Assembly: GCA_933228895.1 (NCBI GenBank)
Contig: OW121850.1
Location: 29,583,773-29,647,772 of the forward strand
DNA: 64,000 nucleotides
Reading direction: 5' to 3'
From: Platycnemis pennipes
Taxonomy: Eukaryota; Arthropoda; Insecta; Odonata; Platycnemididae
The position numbers and the translations under genes were made by a program. The notes below the pieces were generated by a model. The model was not told the DNA's origin. It did no database searches and worked only from the letters and a program-made list of their open reading frames with translations. Of the stretch, positions 1-12,912 are shown one piece after another. How positions within the stretch are numbered: position 1 is the stretch's first letter; every line of letters begins with the position of its first letter.

Positions 1-1862
1 CTTCGTCCTTCCCATTGGTAACCAATGTTCTTTTAATTCCTCAAGATAAAAAGCCACTTGAATAGCGACATTGGAAGCAATTACAAACTCATCGGACGTA
101 GAAGGTTTCGCTGCATGAAAACAGCATTACGAAAGCGCTCGAATGTGCCGACAAGGCGAGTCACCCAGCAGCGTTTTGCTACTTGATTGCGATAAAATAC
201 GAAAAGGGTACTTGTATCTCCAATTACCTTAATCGTAATAGCGCAATGCGGTCCATATCGGAGGAAGCCTCACGGATTTATCGCTTTTCAAGACCTTTAT
301 TGCATCATTTTCGCCGATTTGCATAACGAGATCAGCAGGAGAACGGCGAATTACAATGAGTTGCACGTTGGGAGGTCACCCGGTGGGTCTCCGCTTGCAT
401 TCTACGTACCCCCACTTGGGAGATGGGAGGGGTTTATCGCCTTGAAGGGGTGACTACGAATGGGAGAGGGAAGAAAGATAAAAGGGAAAAGAAAACGATA
501 AAATACCTACTTAAAAGGATGCAAACAGTTTGGGGAAGAAAAAGTAAGTGGCCCAACAATTTGTACACGTCAGTAAATGACTCAACCTTCGACCATAAAG
601 AAGGGAGAGGATTATTGTAATTAGCCATTCGAAAGCAGAGAAACATTGATGAGGCAATAATTATTTAGTATAACGGGTATTGAGATGTACCACCCTCCTG
701 TGCACAATGAGGGACGAAAAAAAGCTTGAAATATGGCATGCACGAAAAAACGAAATACGAAAAAATAAAAAAGACATTGGCATACAAGAAAAAGACAAAA
801 AACGATATTTTGACTAAGCGATGCAAAGTATAAAATAATAACACTAGAGGAATTCAGTCAAAAATACTTTTAAGATTAACCCCATTCAAAATCATTTAAT
901 ATATTTCACATAAAATAGAGATAATTTATAAGAATAAAAACATAAATGGCTAATTTATAATAAATCTCTTCCAAAGAGCCTACTATGCATTTTAGAGAGT
1001 TCATTTTTAAACGATCATTTTTATGTTTCAAGAATATATTTAGAGTTATGTTCACTCTACTAGTCCTTTGACTTTATTTGATTATTGACTGAAACTGAAA
1101 AAAAAAATTCCAATGCATTTATCAAATCAATAGCTACGGCAAATTGTGGTGGTGAAATCATATTAGGTCAAATCAGAGGGAGGAATTAACCTGAAACTCA
1201 AGTGTGAAGGAAATGCGTCAGTCATGCCTTTCTCTCAGTCTCGAATGACATCTTTATGAGTTTTCGGTGGGACGTGCCCACAATGCATTGTCCATCCATC
1301 CATCCATTGCAATGGTCGTTGCCCTCACACACTTTGCTCACTCAAGACTTACCAAGTGGGCACGACCCCCGAAATCAATCCCACCCCATTGGCCCTCTCA
1401 ACAATGATCTCGTCTTTGGCTAAACTTCCAGACAATTTCGCGACACATCCTCCCGTTAAATAGGGTCATGACCCAATGCACATGCTCTCATCTCTGTTCA
1501 CTCGAAGAGGCCAAAGGAGTGAAGACATCATGGAATACTTAACAGTTCGATATTTCCTTTCGCGGCAGGTCAACTAAAAGCATCCCCATCTGAGAAAACT
1601 TGAACGAAAACCAGATAAAAGAAAAAAATGGAAAAAAAATATTTTTAAGCATGCTTCTATAAAACAATAAGAAAAAGCAATATCTTCACATCGTATTAAA
1701 ACAGAAAAAATAATATTTTCTCAAGTGAATTAAAGTTTAGCCTAGTACCTAATTAAATGCAAGTCAAGGAAATTATCCACACAATGAATTATTTGTGAAC
1801 ATTAATAGGAAGTAATTTTGGTTTCAACAACATAAGATATTTAAAGTTGTCTATTTATGCAA
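1..1862. other. No gene recognised; A+T-rich DNA
   Basis: All open frames here are short and resemble no family I know. Only low-complexity A/T tracts and a short TCCA run near 1290 stand out. I see no tRNA-like boxes, inverted ends or splice-bounded coding stretch. Confidence 0.6.
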
Positions 1863-2015
1863 GGCCACAACGAAAATCATGGGGCGCTCTTCATATCCAA
1901 TACCAATATAAATTAATTTAATATAAAGATGTATATAATTTCTAGAAAATCTTTAAAGGAACTACAGTTAAGGAGCGAAATAAAATGAGAGCACCCCATG
2001 CTTTTCGTTGTGGCC
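1863..2015. mobile_element. Short MITE with about 28-bp inverted ends
   Basis: The left end starts GGCCACAACGAAAA and continues through CATGGGG and GCTCT. The right end is its reverse complement with about two mismatches, giving inverted arms of about 28 bp around an A+T-rich core, 153 bp in all. There is no open reading frame, so it would depend on a transposase made elsewhere. The flanking duplication is not clear (AA on both sides at most), so I do not assign a superfamily. Without a known TSD it could also be a hairpin-forming sequence unrelated to transposition. Confidence 0.7.
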
Positions 2016-3659
2016 AAGAAAAGCATGTAAAGAAGATATGTGGCGCTTAATTTGAACCTCAAGGCATTTCATCTTCATCAGCGGGTGGTTATGCATTCAG
2101 GTAGCAGCTTAATTCACTTAATTCGAGTTGAAAAGAAGGGATTTGCAAGGGAAAAATCCTCATACCCAACCGAATAAATTCAACAGCAAGTTTTGCATAC
2201 GTTGATGAAGATGGCATTCAAAACCTGGTGCCAATTTGAAAATAAGGCAACGCACGGATACCTTTTTGGATATTTGGATACCTTTTAAAATTCTTCCCTC
2301 AGGATCTAGCCAGTTGCGGTAGGCAGTTAGGCGTCACACCTATTCGGCAACCGATTTGACGGTTAGATTACAGCATACATCATGTTTATCGTGTTTGTCA
2401 TAATATTATGGGTAGATTGTATTTTGTATTGCATTAACAGTAGAAGTAAATAAACTCTACTTCTGCCCCTTATCCCTTATCTATTTCGCGAGCAATTTTA
2501 CCATGCTAACAGAAAAGGGGAGATATGTTTTGCCTGTTCCTTCGGTTAGATCTTCATGCCATACGAAATTCATCAATCAGAGTGACTTGGTGCGTACATG
2601 TTTTCACACACGACACGGCACAGTGTTGGAATTCTGAGGTAGAGGTCTACTATTTAAAAAAATTGCAGCCTAAAAATCAAAATTCGTTTCCTATAACTTG
2701 CCGGAAAATTCCCAGAAATTCCCCGAGCCAAGCATAATATCTTCCAAGCCATAAGGTCAATTCCGCTTACGAATCATATTCCAAATTCGCTGATGGGGAT
2801 TTTAACAGCGGTAGCATTAAGACAGAATTATTGCTTAGTTTATAGCAGAGCAATTTAAGCATTAGCATTCCCTGAAAAAAATACGCTAGGGTTTAATTAA
2901 TAAGCACGACCGTAATCTAACTCACTCGAATTTCTTCCTCGGAAGGAATAAAATTGTAAGCGTGTTTTACGACGGCAAATGACCGGTCGCAAGTCAAGAA
3001 AAAAAGTAACCAACGAATTACTAGAATCTGCTTCCAACACATTTGGAATACACCAGGATACTATTTAGTTCACATCCAAGAGAAATTGGAAAAAAAAATT
3101 TAATGCTATTAGATCTGTCGTTTAGAAACTTGAACCACTAATTATTCACTTCCCGCCGTAGAAATTAACCCGGCAGAGTTAGAGAATTCTCGGTAATATT
3201 TTCGATGACCATCTCGCGGTCTTGCACTTGTAGCAACTTCAAACTTGCCTTTGGGTTCGCGAAATCCAACTTTTCAGAGGCATTATATCCATGGTTGCTA
3301 AGTAACATCTCCAGCAGGGGCATAGCTGGTGAGTGATTGCAAAAATAATGGTGTAATTACATCGAAACCACGGTCGTAAAACATAATGAAGTAGAAAATT
3401 GCAAATGTAATTGCTATCATATTGAAGAAATTCTACAATATTACGCCAGAAACTTCGTTGTTTCCAGCAGCTTTAGCTATGTAGTTCCTGATATATATAC
3501 AAGAAAAAGAGCTTCCAAAACACACCCAAGTTAGTTCGCAAATACGTAATATACCCCTGAGCTCAACTACGAAACTTTCGTGGCCGACTAAGAAATAAAC
3601 TTAGCTCCTTCAGCTCTATACAGATCGACTGGCATTCAACACCCACTACAAACTAGCAT
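2016..3659. other. No gene recognised; A+T-rich DNA
   Basis: Only a very short direct repeat is visible, in which GGATACCTTTT occurs twice between about 2255 and 2288. No coding similarity or RNA gene was recognised. Confidence 0.55.
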
Positions 3660-4500
3660 AGGTTCCAGGCGCGCCGCTCACCTTCAGCTATCTTCAATTC
3701 CGTCCTTGATTACGCAAATGGCAAAGTATGATGTTTTTTTCCCTTCCCAACTTCCTCACGACAGCGCAAATCCAAGGAAAATTAAATGTTCTCTGTCTTT
3801 CCCTTGCCAGAGGACCGCGTAAGACTTCAGATAAGACTTTCCATTCCTCTCTGCAACCGCAGTCTCCCCCACTCCCAATTTCCCACCCCTGTCTTCCTCT
3901 TCCTCCATTTCCTCTTCTCTCCATTACGAGGCTTTACTACTCCGCATCCGGAAACGAGGAATATATAGTACATTACAACCAGTTGGCAAGAAGAGGGTAA
4001 GTCATAAAATCCCAGCGGCTTCCACGGTGAAAACAAGAAATAGGGCGAATTTATGAAGTAAAACAAAAGAATAAAAACAGAGGACGGGGTTGCACCGTCT
4101 TTTTTTTGCAAAAACCCTCCCGGTCTCGAGAGGAAAGACGGATTCGCTACATTTTCTCACCAACAGAATTTCGCCATCTCTCCCTCTACCCTCGACGAAA
4201 AAATAATAATAAATCCGCACTGAAGGCCAATGGATGCAGGAGCAACGCGTAAATTAGTTTCGTCCGCGTAAATATGCAAATATGCACGGCTGGTACATTC
4301 TGTCCTTCCTCCGCTTGCTCAACTTCCCAATCGCCTTTGGAAATCCTTTTTGGACTGACGCAGGGGATGCTAATCGAATTTCTCTCGCAAACGAGGCGAG
4401 GGATTCGATTTTTCGAGCGCCCGCCCATTGATTGACTGGAGCGCGCCACAGAAATCACCCGGCGAGCGATTCGCTCAGCTCGGTGAAGAACGGTACGGGA
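3660..4500. other. Moderately GC-rich, CpG-containing segment
   Basis: Composition rises relative to both sides, with clusters of CG dinucleotides (for example GGCGCGCC near 3669 and GAGCGCGCC near 4440) and a pyrimidine-rich tract at 3860-3930. Overlapping open frames on both strands (60-94 codons) are explained by the low stop-codon density; none resembles a known protein. It may be a regulatory island, as may the similar segments further along, but no core promoter is convincing. Confidence 0.35.
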
Positions 4501-4704
4501 CTTAGAGTCCTCCCTGAGTTGGAAGCTTCGAAAATAACGATACGTTTATAAAATTTGGCGGCATGATTTCATCAAAGCTGAATGAAGCATGAAAGAGAGT
4601 TTAGACTTATCAAGGAATTTGAAACAGAAGTTTTTTCTTATATGCCAGAGTTGTGAATGGCTTCGATGTGTATTTTTTTAATTTATTCTTCTGTCATATA
4701 CAAA

Positions 4705-4850
4705 CGTTCTGCAAGCCGCGGTAGCTAGGTCGTTAACGTACCGGAATGACCAACCAAATTATACGGTTTTAACCCCACCTCGAGCATGGGTGTGATGTTA
4801 TTTTAGGATTGAGTTAAGTGTGACGAGTAAGACGTTAACATAACACGTCA
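4705..4850 (+). repeat. Degenerate tRNA-like SINE head (possible)
   Basis: A weak A-box-like segment (GGTAGCTAGGTCG) is followed about 45 bases later by a B-box-like GGTTTTAACCCC. The spacing fits a tRNA-derived SINE head, but the sequence is too diverged to place in one of the families seen elsewhere in the window. Confidence 0.3.
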
Positions 4851-5029
4851 CTTAGTTGGAGCAAATTACGAGCTTATTACTATGAAAATTAAAGCAATAA
4901 CTTCCATAAAGCTATTAAGCTTAATCCCCATCACTACAGTTACACGTGGAACTCTTTCTTTCATGCACCATTAATTATTTCCTCCTTTTATTTGATGATG
5001 AATTGAAACAATCCATTCCATTGGGGAAA

Positions 5030-5330
5030 TCGAGTTGGTGTGGTATCTAGAGTACTGGTTTCCCACTCTGGCGACCCGGGTTCGAATCCCTTCAGAGTGG
5101 CAGATATATTTCATTGGTATAACGGGTGGGATGCGGAGGAAACTTTTAGATTCTCAGTATTCAGTCCATTAGATGGGTCTTTAAACCGTGGACTCCTTGG
5201 CATCATTCTTAAGAGTAGACCAATGCCGACCTGATTTCAATACATCCTTCCTTCGTTACTCAAAATACTCCTACCCATATGTGATATTCACCTATCCTTA
5301 ATGGTGCAAATTACCTTAGCTACCGGTCGT
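5030..5330 (+). mobile_element. SINE family A copy, tRNA-derived, forward
   Basis: The head contains GAGTTGGTGTGGTATCTAGA (A-box region) and the B box GGGTTCGAATCCC at 5080-5092. Downstream come the landmarks of this family: a preserved 'GATGGGTCTTTAAACCGTGG' body, the CTTAAGAGTAGACCAATGCC block at 5210-5229, and a tail of TACCGGTCGTCTTCCC. SINEs are non-autonomous retroposons transcribed by RNA polymerase III from the internal A and B boxes. An open frame over the copy (from 5040) is a by-product of the repeat. The copy is diverged compared with the one at 41.5 kb. Confidence 0.8.
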
Positions 5331-5994
5331 CTTCCCAGAATAACTAACTGACTAACAATATAATTTTCTTTATTTCAAAATTGAATTAATGATATGAAAA
5401 ATCTATCTCAAATTAGAGATTTTTGCCGTCTCTTAATGTATACTTTGTAAAATTAAATTGATTCATCAATTCTAACGGCGTTATTTTAGAGCACATAATT
5501 TTTTTCACTCTCGTACATTAGCCGAAAGGTAGGTATAAATGAGTTGAAGCTTTGTGGGGGTTTGATTCGTGTCGAGGTAATAGAAATGGCTTTCCATCTG
5601 TGGAATCATGTTCAAACTACGGCAGCAGCTAAAGTTATTCCGTGGTCCGTTCCTAGTTACTGACAGAAGACGACCTCAAATTCAGTATTCCGCTCGTCAG
5701 ATGATCGTTGAAAAGTGAACCCCTAGGTACCTTTCCTCATGAAATTGCTTAACCCGATGCCGGTTGTTTTATTTCCATTTTTTCCAAAAAAAATACAATC
5801 ACGACCTATCTATAACGGCTCACATATTCGTAGCCGTCAATGATCTCTCATAACAGCAGCGTCAACAATTTTTGCTCTCACTTCAATGACCTAGTCATTA
5901 AGTTAACAAATAAACTTTTTAGACCGTGAAAACTTTGTTTACACTTGTACTGAAAACAACCTTTATTTAGATGACATTATTATTAGTGATTTCA
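5331..5994. other. No gene recognised
   Basis: A+T-rich sequence between two SINE copies. No coding similarity, inverted ends or tRNA boxes were seen. Confidence 0.5.
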
Positions 5995-6290
5995 AGTCTT
6001 TCTTACACTTAATGGTGCATGAGTGCGGAAGGAAAGGGGTACGGATGAAGATGAAAGGGAAAGGAGGGGTGGAGAGAAACCCCCGCGTTGGCATAAGACT
6101 GCTCTTAACGTGGAGCGCCAAGAGGACCACAGATTAATGTCCCATCTAACTGACGGAATGCTGAACCTGGAATGCCCTTCACACGGATTCCAAGTATAAT
6201 CGCAATTATTTTTCAACCAAGATTTGAACCCGGTCTCCAAAGGTAATAGCCAGGAATCTTGCCATTCTACTACCTCTACAAGGTTCCATC
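5995..6290 (-). mobile_element. SINE family A copy, reverse
   Basis: Read on the reverse strand, the B-box remnant (TTGAACCCGGTCTCC on the + strand) lies at 6225-6239. The family body follows at lower coordinates: GGCGCCAAGAGGACC-like text, ACGTCCCATC-like text and GGAGAGAAACCC near 6070. It is strongly diverged, with substitutions in both promoter boxes. Confidence 0.7.
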
Positions 6291-8059
6291 TCTTCTTAAC
6301 TCCACCCCTTTTTGTAATCCACAGGTGAGATTTGAAAAGAAATTACTGATGCGTGATGTGAAATATTATAAAATGGACACTTAAATGATCATCGTTTTTC
6401 TTTGGCAATATTCACTATTATCATGTTTTCCCTCGACGAGACTTATGTAGCATGCGATTTCATTCCCCAAAGAAACGAAACTGCAATGTAGACATTAATC
6501 AGAGGTCAACACAATCCTTGGAATAGAGCATGGCCGCACTTATGATAATACACCTTCGTAAAAAAAACAATGATCGCTTAAAGCAGTGAAAGAAATTTAT
6601 TTCTAGTAGGTTAGTGAAGTTAAAAACGTGCTAATTTTCACACATCTGTTTCAGGACTGATCATGTTTTTCCCCACATGTCATTAAAAAGGTCTCAGAAA
6701 CAGGACAATTAAGTTAACACGTAAAGGAAGAAGAGAGCATAGTAAACGTAGTGATGGATGGAGTGAAGTAGTGCGGTTGAAAAACAGGAGGTTGTAAAAG
6801 AGAATTGAATAAACAAGACTCGGCGAGAGGCAATCGTCACCAGGGGTTTATCGGTCGTAAAGTGGAGATTGGATAAATGCTTTAGGTGAGGGAAATAGGT
6901 TTAGGAGTGCATGCTCGTAGCAAAAGAAGCATTAACATCGTAATTGACAATCTCAAGTTGGGAAATGTGACTCCCACACCATTGGTCTTAAAAATGTAAA
7001 AACGCCAACAGGAAACGCAAAAAAAATAATTCACTTCTCATACAAGGTCCACAAATCCAGATGCAATGTGACAATGAAATGTTAATCAATCCGGTTCACT
7101 TATACATTAATTTCTTAAATTATAATCTGGCCAGGTAGACTCATAACACGCCAAAACTACCGCGAATAACGAGATGCACAGGGCTTAGATTCAAACATCT
7201 TGATATCTTCGGCTGTTTCTATTAGGTCCCATGCCACCCATCTCAGGAGGTAAATTTTATGCCGCCTTTATCTCACATGAGAATCTTTTGAGCCTTTTTT
7301 GTGTTAGATCTTTGAACCTGATTTTACTAAATGCCATACCTGGTTTCATATTACTGCCTAGCATCCGTAGAGGCTGAGATATCCTACCATGAATCCATAA
7401 AAAATAATCTAAGGGGTATATCGAGCATGTAAAACCTGCGTTCTACGTGGGCATACTCTAACAGCGCTTTAGGGCCTGCGATAATGCGTAATTTAAAAAA
7501 GCTCAAGGTCACAGAGTATGATCATATCACCGGTCAGATTACTGACTGACAAAAAGAATATTATTTCGACACAGAAATATCTATCCGGTTTTTAATGGAT
7601 CTACAAATTAAAAGTTAACTATATCAATGCTGTATATTTAACCTTCATTTATTCTATAGGTCTTATCGTTTGAAAGCTTTTGCTCCAGTTGTCATTTAAA
7701 AAGTTTTTATTGCCATCAAGTAAAAAATTATAATAGTCTTTCTTCAAATTCTTGCCAACCCAGTAACATTTTATACTGGAATACTTTATCTATAAAATTG
7801 CTCGAATTGCAGCGATATTCCTATTTATATCACTAATGCATCCGACTTTTATATTGAAAAACTATAGTCTCACTCTTTGCGAAATTCATAGCAAATGAAG
7901 TGCCTCCCCGAAAAAACTTTTTTCAAACAACTGCGATTTAAGGCAAGGCTGCGTGTCGGTAAACATTTCTTGAGGGTCTTCAGCCTTTTTCCTGGAACAT
8001 TTTGAGGTGTTTTATTGCCATGGCAATATTTTATCGTCCTTTGTGGCACCAAGTAATTA
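6291..8059. other. No gene recognised; A+T-rich DNA
   Basis: Open frames are short and unrecognised. No structured repeat longer than about 15 bases was seen by eye. Confidence 0.5.
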
Positions 8060-8300
8060 ATGGAACATACCTTTATCTACAGCTGCGAAATTTTACAAAT
8101 GCACTGCCTGAAGAATGGCAGTAGATTAGAGACAGTTGAAATATGGATTTGGTTGAGGGGAGCTTGGATGAAAAGGAAGAAAAATGTTACGTGTGGTTTG
8201 AGAAGAGAGTATTGGGAGGATTTGATCTTAAATGTCAGAAAGTGTGGAAGATATAGTGGATGCTTGGTAGCCGGTTTGGACACCACGCTGAGAATGTGAA
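8060..8300 (+). pseudogene. LINE ORF2 C-terminal remnant (possible)
   Basis: A 79-codon frame contains GSRLETVEIWIWLRG followed by a WMKRKK segment and LRRE. This matches in outline the region after the reverse transcriptase of LINEs of the 'RLDAFEMWIWRRM ... WTDR' type, where a tryptophan-rich helix precedes a basic strand. The match covers only about 35 residues. The text after it does not fit the family, so a frameshift or unrelated sequence follows. The other LINE fragments in the window, at 22.9 and 55.9 kb, are clearer. Confidence 0.45.
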
Positions 8301-9290
8301 GGATGTATGAGACAGTCCCTTTTCAAGAGAAAGACGCAAATGGAACTTAAAAAAAGTTGAAATACAGATCTTACATTGACTTGGCAGGCATGAATAGCCC
8401 AGGTGTACCAGAAATAGTTTTTCGGCAAATTATTTTGCATTTGCGGAGAATTATCCCTCCCATAATTCAGCAGGAAAAAGCTCTCTTCAGAGAAAAGGAA
8501 TTTAACTGAGAGAGAATAATCGCTCAACATGATATCCGTTTTATAAACTACTTTATTTGAATATTTAAAAGCTAATTCATGAAACAATGGCGATAAAGGA
8601 TGCATAAACTGAGGTCTTTTGGCCTCTAAGATTCGCCAAATTTCTGATGATGACTGATCAAGAAAATGCGAGACCGTTTCTGACTATCATATTAAGTTGT
8701 TTACCGGAAAGGGTTTCATTCTTCCATAGAAAATACACTTCCGAGATAAATGCGCATAATTTCTTATTCCAACAGTCTCCGAAAAATTAAACCAATCGTT
8801 TGCAACAAATAACGTATTGTTGGGCATCTACATTTAAATGGATTTTCAAATTCTGCGATACGTTTAAGTTGCCCACGTTTGTGGCGTATTAGCGTGGTAG
8901 TAGGTATTGCTCACAACACTTGAAAAACATACTCCAAAATGGGAAACGTTTTTTTTTTTTGACGAATACGGGAATTAACTTTACTATTTTTTTGCAACTG
9001 AATTTCCTGCTTAAACATTTTTTTTATTTCATAACGCTGCGAACTACATAAGATGCGCATTAGATAATTATTTCACTCATTCGATGCCTCATTCTTCCTT
9101 CGTTCCCTTTAAACTCCTTTGTGCACATGATATTTATCCTAGCTAACGACTCTCACTCTAACGGCATATGTTGTCGGCCACCTCCATCAATAGTATTATA
9201 AAACTATAAAGTCTATTAGAATAATCATTTTGTACCCAAAAAGTGGAACAATAACTTATTACCGCAGATGAAAATTTCGATTGATTGGTT
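8301..9290. other. No gene recognised
   Basis: A+T-rich; a poly-T run near 8950-8960 and short unrecognised frames only. Confidence 0.5.
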
Positions 9291-9606
9291 GATTATTCAG
9301 GGGAGGCGGCCGTCAGCTGAGGTCATTTGCGCCATTTAGGATAGGTAGGTAATTGGGTAATAGTAGGAGTTTTCAGGAATCGGAGGAAGAGTGGAGAGAA
9401 ATCCGGCGTCGGCATTAACGACAGGCGCCAAGGGGACCACGGCTTAACGTCCCATCCAACGGACGGAGTACTAAACTTGAAATGCCTTCCACTAGGCACT
9501 CAAGTGGGGACCGGTTTTCCACTGAAAAATCAGCCACTCCCGGGAATCGAACCCGGGCCCTCGAGATGGGAGGCCATTACTCTAGCCACCACACCAACTC
9601 GATCCC
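9291..9606 (-). mobile_element. SINE family A copy, reverse, near full length
   Basis: On the reverse strand this has the whole family order. The head has its B box at 9548-9560 (GAATCGAACCCGGGCCC on the + strand), then the block pairing with ACCGGTTTTCCACTG at 9511-9525. Next come GGACGGAGTACTAAACTTG, the GCGCCAAGGGGACCACGGC block at 9425-9443, and the end matching TTATTCAGGGGAGGCGGCCG at 9294. Closest by eye to the copies at 21.97 and 41.48 kb. Confidence 0.88.
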
Positions 9607-9869
9607 ATGAAAATGTTTATTCACTTCGAAATGTGGAAAATAATTTCCTGCTTCAACATTATTTCTTGGAAGCATCATGTCCACGTCATTTATTAACTCG
9701 CCCTCTGTAGAACATCATTGTTTCCGCTTCGCGGCTAACCAGTCAGGATGCACTCTGAGGTTCCGTCGATATTTCCGCGGGCATCTTCTCACAGCTTGAA
9801 AAATTGACGGAGCTTTAAAGAAAAACCCCTCCCACCAACTTCTGAAGATTCACGTCCCCAATCCGGCCG

Positions 9870-10400
9870 AGTTTTGTTTCTACTCCACCGGGGTCGCGAA
9901 ATAAACAAAAAAAGAGCTCTCCGTCGCCGACTTGGGCGACGTGGCTATCGCGTTTCTGCTCCGCCCGACCGACCCCGAGTGCATTTCTTCCGCGTGGCTC
10001 ACCTCGAGAGACGGTGGAGATGGTATCGCGTCCGTTGCAGCTCCCCGCCCCGCCCACCTCCTCCTCCTCCCCTCCTTCCTCTCACTCCACAACACCCTCG
10101 CTCCTTGCAGGCGATCCATCGCCCTCCTCCTCCTCACGGTAAATCATTCACTCATATCTGTTTGGGAAGGGGTGTTCGCCAGGGATGGACCCCGGGATTT
10201 TCGCCGATGCTAATTCACTATTTATGTTTTCCCCTCCCTCCTCGTCGAACGGCTCTTTCGTCCACCCCCGAAGTTTATCGGATTCTCACCCCTATATCCC
10301 AAACCGGTGGGCCCTTTCCCCAGGGAAGCATGAATTCTTAGCCTCCAAAGCCACTGAATTCCGTGGCGAAACGACGGACCGGCATGTACGGCTCTGCCCA
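9870..10400. other. GC-rich CpG island-like segment
   Basis: The local composition switches to GC-rich with many CG dinucleotides (such as CGTCGCCGACTTGGGCGACG near 9921) and C-rich pyrimidine tracts at 10045-10140. Overlapping frames of up to 155 codons on both strands reflect few stop codons; I recognise no protein. A short acceptor-like CTCCTTGCAG ends at 10110 and a donor-like CACGGTAAAT follows at about 10136. That would make only a roughly 28-base exon, so I do not call one. Candidate promoter or regulatory element by composition only. Confidence 0.45.
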
Positions 10401-10481
10401 TTTCGGCTATTACGTATTACAATAGAGGGAAAGGGAGAGTCGTTCGAAACATGTAGACGCATGCCAGCATTTTCTAATTTA

Positions 10482-10755
10482 GATACCTGAGCGCTGCTAC
10501 GGAATGGAGGAATCCATTTTCAATGGTATTCGAAATCGTGAGACTATGCGTTAGTTGAGTCTACCCTTAACGAAAACCGAACGTCTCATTAGACGGACAG
10601 GGTAGGTACTGCAAACAATGTTATCATTCCTCAGAACTCAATCGCTAACCAGGATTCTACTAAAAAGCTTATGCCTCAATTTTTTTAATTTAGGTACCTG
10701 AGCGCTCCCACAGAATGGAGAAATCCATTTCCAGAGGTATCAGGAATTGTGAACC
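10482..10755 (+). repeat. Local direct repeat pair (about 62 bp each)
   Basis: Two units start at 10482 and 10692 and share TACCTGAGCGCT, then GAATGGAG and AATCCATTT, with about 80 percent identity by eye. A further element, GAACGTCTCATTAGAC, occurs at 10579 and again at 11136. These are pieces of one diverged repeat duplicated locally or inserted several times. Confidence 0.6.
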
Positions 10756-10759
10756 GAGA

Positions 10760-12591
10760 ATGATTTCACCGATTTTAGTCCTACTAGGAATGGTGCCCAT
10801 CAGGAAGGACAAAAAGAATTATTATAAGCCATTGAAAATCGTAGTAAAACTTAACCTGCAGGTACGCAGTTTTTTTCCTCTTATTCAATCGATGAAATTA
10901 TAATAATATTGCGTCAATTCCTAAAAATTTTATCATGTGACAACTAAAATAGGAAATATATAGGACGAAATAATAACACCAACAAATTCAGATGTTGTTA
11001 ATCGTGTTTGTGCGGTGTGACCGACAGCTACACTTGCATAAGTAAAGATAGGCCGGCAGTTTGACGTAGAAGCGGAGGAAGGGTCCATAGAAATGGAATG
11101 GGCCCACCCTACACAAAACCAAGGGCTAAACGACTGAACGTCTCATTAGACAGAGTGATGTAATCCAAGGTACCTTCCCTAACCACTAAATTATGAACAA
11201 GGATTCAGCTAACAAGTCTATTCCGCTGCCGAAAATGGAATTCTAAACCTTATAATTGAAGGCTAATGCTCCCACCATACCATCCCACTGTTAATCGTTC
11301 TAATGAAAGCACACTTCGTAGCCCTTGTTTTCACCACCAGACAATTTTTTCATACGGGATTTAAGACAATGTTTCTCAATTTGTGTTCCATGGAGCACAG
11401 GTGCTAAAAAAGTAAGAGCAAAATGCTCTGTAAATATTTCAAATAATTGCGCTCGGAAGATCAAAGCATTCCAACGCCAGTAAGCAATTAATTATTTAAA
11501 CTAGCTTCAGTTCTTTATCAATTCATCTTCTATAACTTTCACTCGGTAAAATTCATAATCTTCTTGTTTTTCCATTAATTTTTTAGCACTTGTTACCCCT
11601 CCTTACCCATTATAACTTAGCAGCCTCTTCGTTGGTAAGGGGTAAAAAGTGTTGGTTCACCACATGTAAACCTGTTGGTTCACCACATCCTCCCTTACTT
11701 CCAACTCATAAGTTTTATTTCCTAAAAAGAGTACTCATCTGTTCTCTTCCTGCCAACCTTATTTCTTGGCATTAAAACGTATGACCTTTAATATAAATAC
11801 ATATTAAGAGATGGCCGGAAAAAAATCAGAATCATTTATAATTGAATGTCTCATTAGTTCTGATTCCACCTTCTATTCAAGCCTATTATACTACGGATCA
11901 AGGATCTGAGTACGAAATGTTTCCCAGGCTCTTAAAGAGCATAGGGCCGAACGCTACGATACATTGACTTGCCGTTTGGTACATATTGAACGCGGTAATA
12001 AGGAAGTCCTACATGCCAATTCATTTTACATTCAGTCTCGTTCCAACTTGGAAGACGCCATTGGCACCAAGCAAAACTCCGGTCGAATTTCTCCGTATCG
12101 GGCATAGCAACGAAGGTCGATGATGAAATCCGGGTCAACTGAGATTCAATATCCACATTTCCGAGAACACTAAATATTTTCCAAAAGAGTATTAAAAATA
12201 TAGTAGAATAAACATCAATATCCAAATTGTTTCCAAACCCAAATATTGCACATTCTGGGAAAAGCGATATGATTATTTTTTCCTAGTCAACCCTCGATAT
12301 ACCCAAGCAATTGAAATTAAACATCAGGAAGAAAAATGTACATAAGAAAGAGATGTTTGCCTACAGGAGGAAACTGCGTGAAGATTTAATGAGAGTACTG
12401 AGGAACGTGGCTCCGAAGTTTCCCTTCCTAAGAAAGATGAAAATAAATTGTAGACGATCAAGATGTCGTTCTTATGAAGGGTACAAATGTGGCGACAATA
12501 AATGCGGCAAATAAAAGACTTATTGGCAAGTTAAAGAGTCGAAAACGCTGCAGAAATAAATAACATGAGCCCCTTGTTTGTAGTGGGATTC
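10760..12591. other. No gene recognised; scattered repeat debris
   Basis: It contains the second GTCTCATTAGAC motif (11136-11151) and a third partial one near 11846. No coding region was recognised. The open frame at 12311-12514 encodes a lysine/arginine-rich peptide with no recognised domain. Confidence 0.45.
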
Positions 12592-12912
12592 TCGAGCAGG
12601 AAGGTAACTGGGCTCTGATCATGAGGACCAGGGTTCGATCCAGCGGCATTGGTGGTTATTTTTCGAGTCATCTACATCATTGGTTGACTTTATGTCCCTC
12701 TTTGAATATTGATTGAAGAGCAATTTAAGTTCGTGAGTTGGATGGGACATCAAGTCGTTGGCTCCCGCGAAACTTTCCTTAAGAGTAGAAAGGTCGACAC
12801 CGTAATTTACCCCACCCTCACTTATTTCCCCGAAAAATCCCTATATTTGCCCAATCCCTCATCGTGCAAATGACTCTAGCCGGTGGTCAACATCTCCGGG
12901 CAAACAACAAGG
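12592..12912 (+). mobile_element. SINE family A copy, forward, diverged
   Basis: The B-box-like GGGTTCGATCC lies at 12631-12641. It is followed by the family landmarks GGATGGGACATCAAG near 12739, CTTAAGAGTAGAAAGGTCGAC at 12779-12799, and a tail with TCATCGTGCAAATGACTCTAG ending near 12900. Order and orientation match the copy at 41.48 kb. Confidence 0.78.

Noticed and set aside
5040..5234. 64-codon frame in the SINE at 5.0 kb, and similar frames at 41432-41668 and 22108-22302
   Set aside because: They are translations of the repeated SINE, not genes; the same peptide pieces recur wherever the SINE occurs.
10097..10141. Acceptor and donor enclosing a micro-exon
   Set aside because: The interval is about 28 bases in a C-rich tract, and both signals could occur by chance there.
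9874..10341. 155-codon forward frame with proline-rich text
   Set aside because: GC-rich island with reverse-strand shadows of similar size; the proline run comes from a simple pyrimidine tract.
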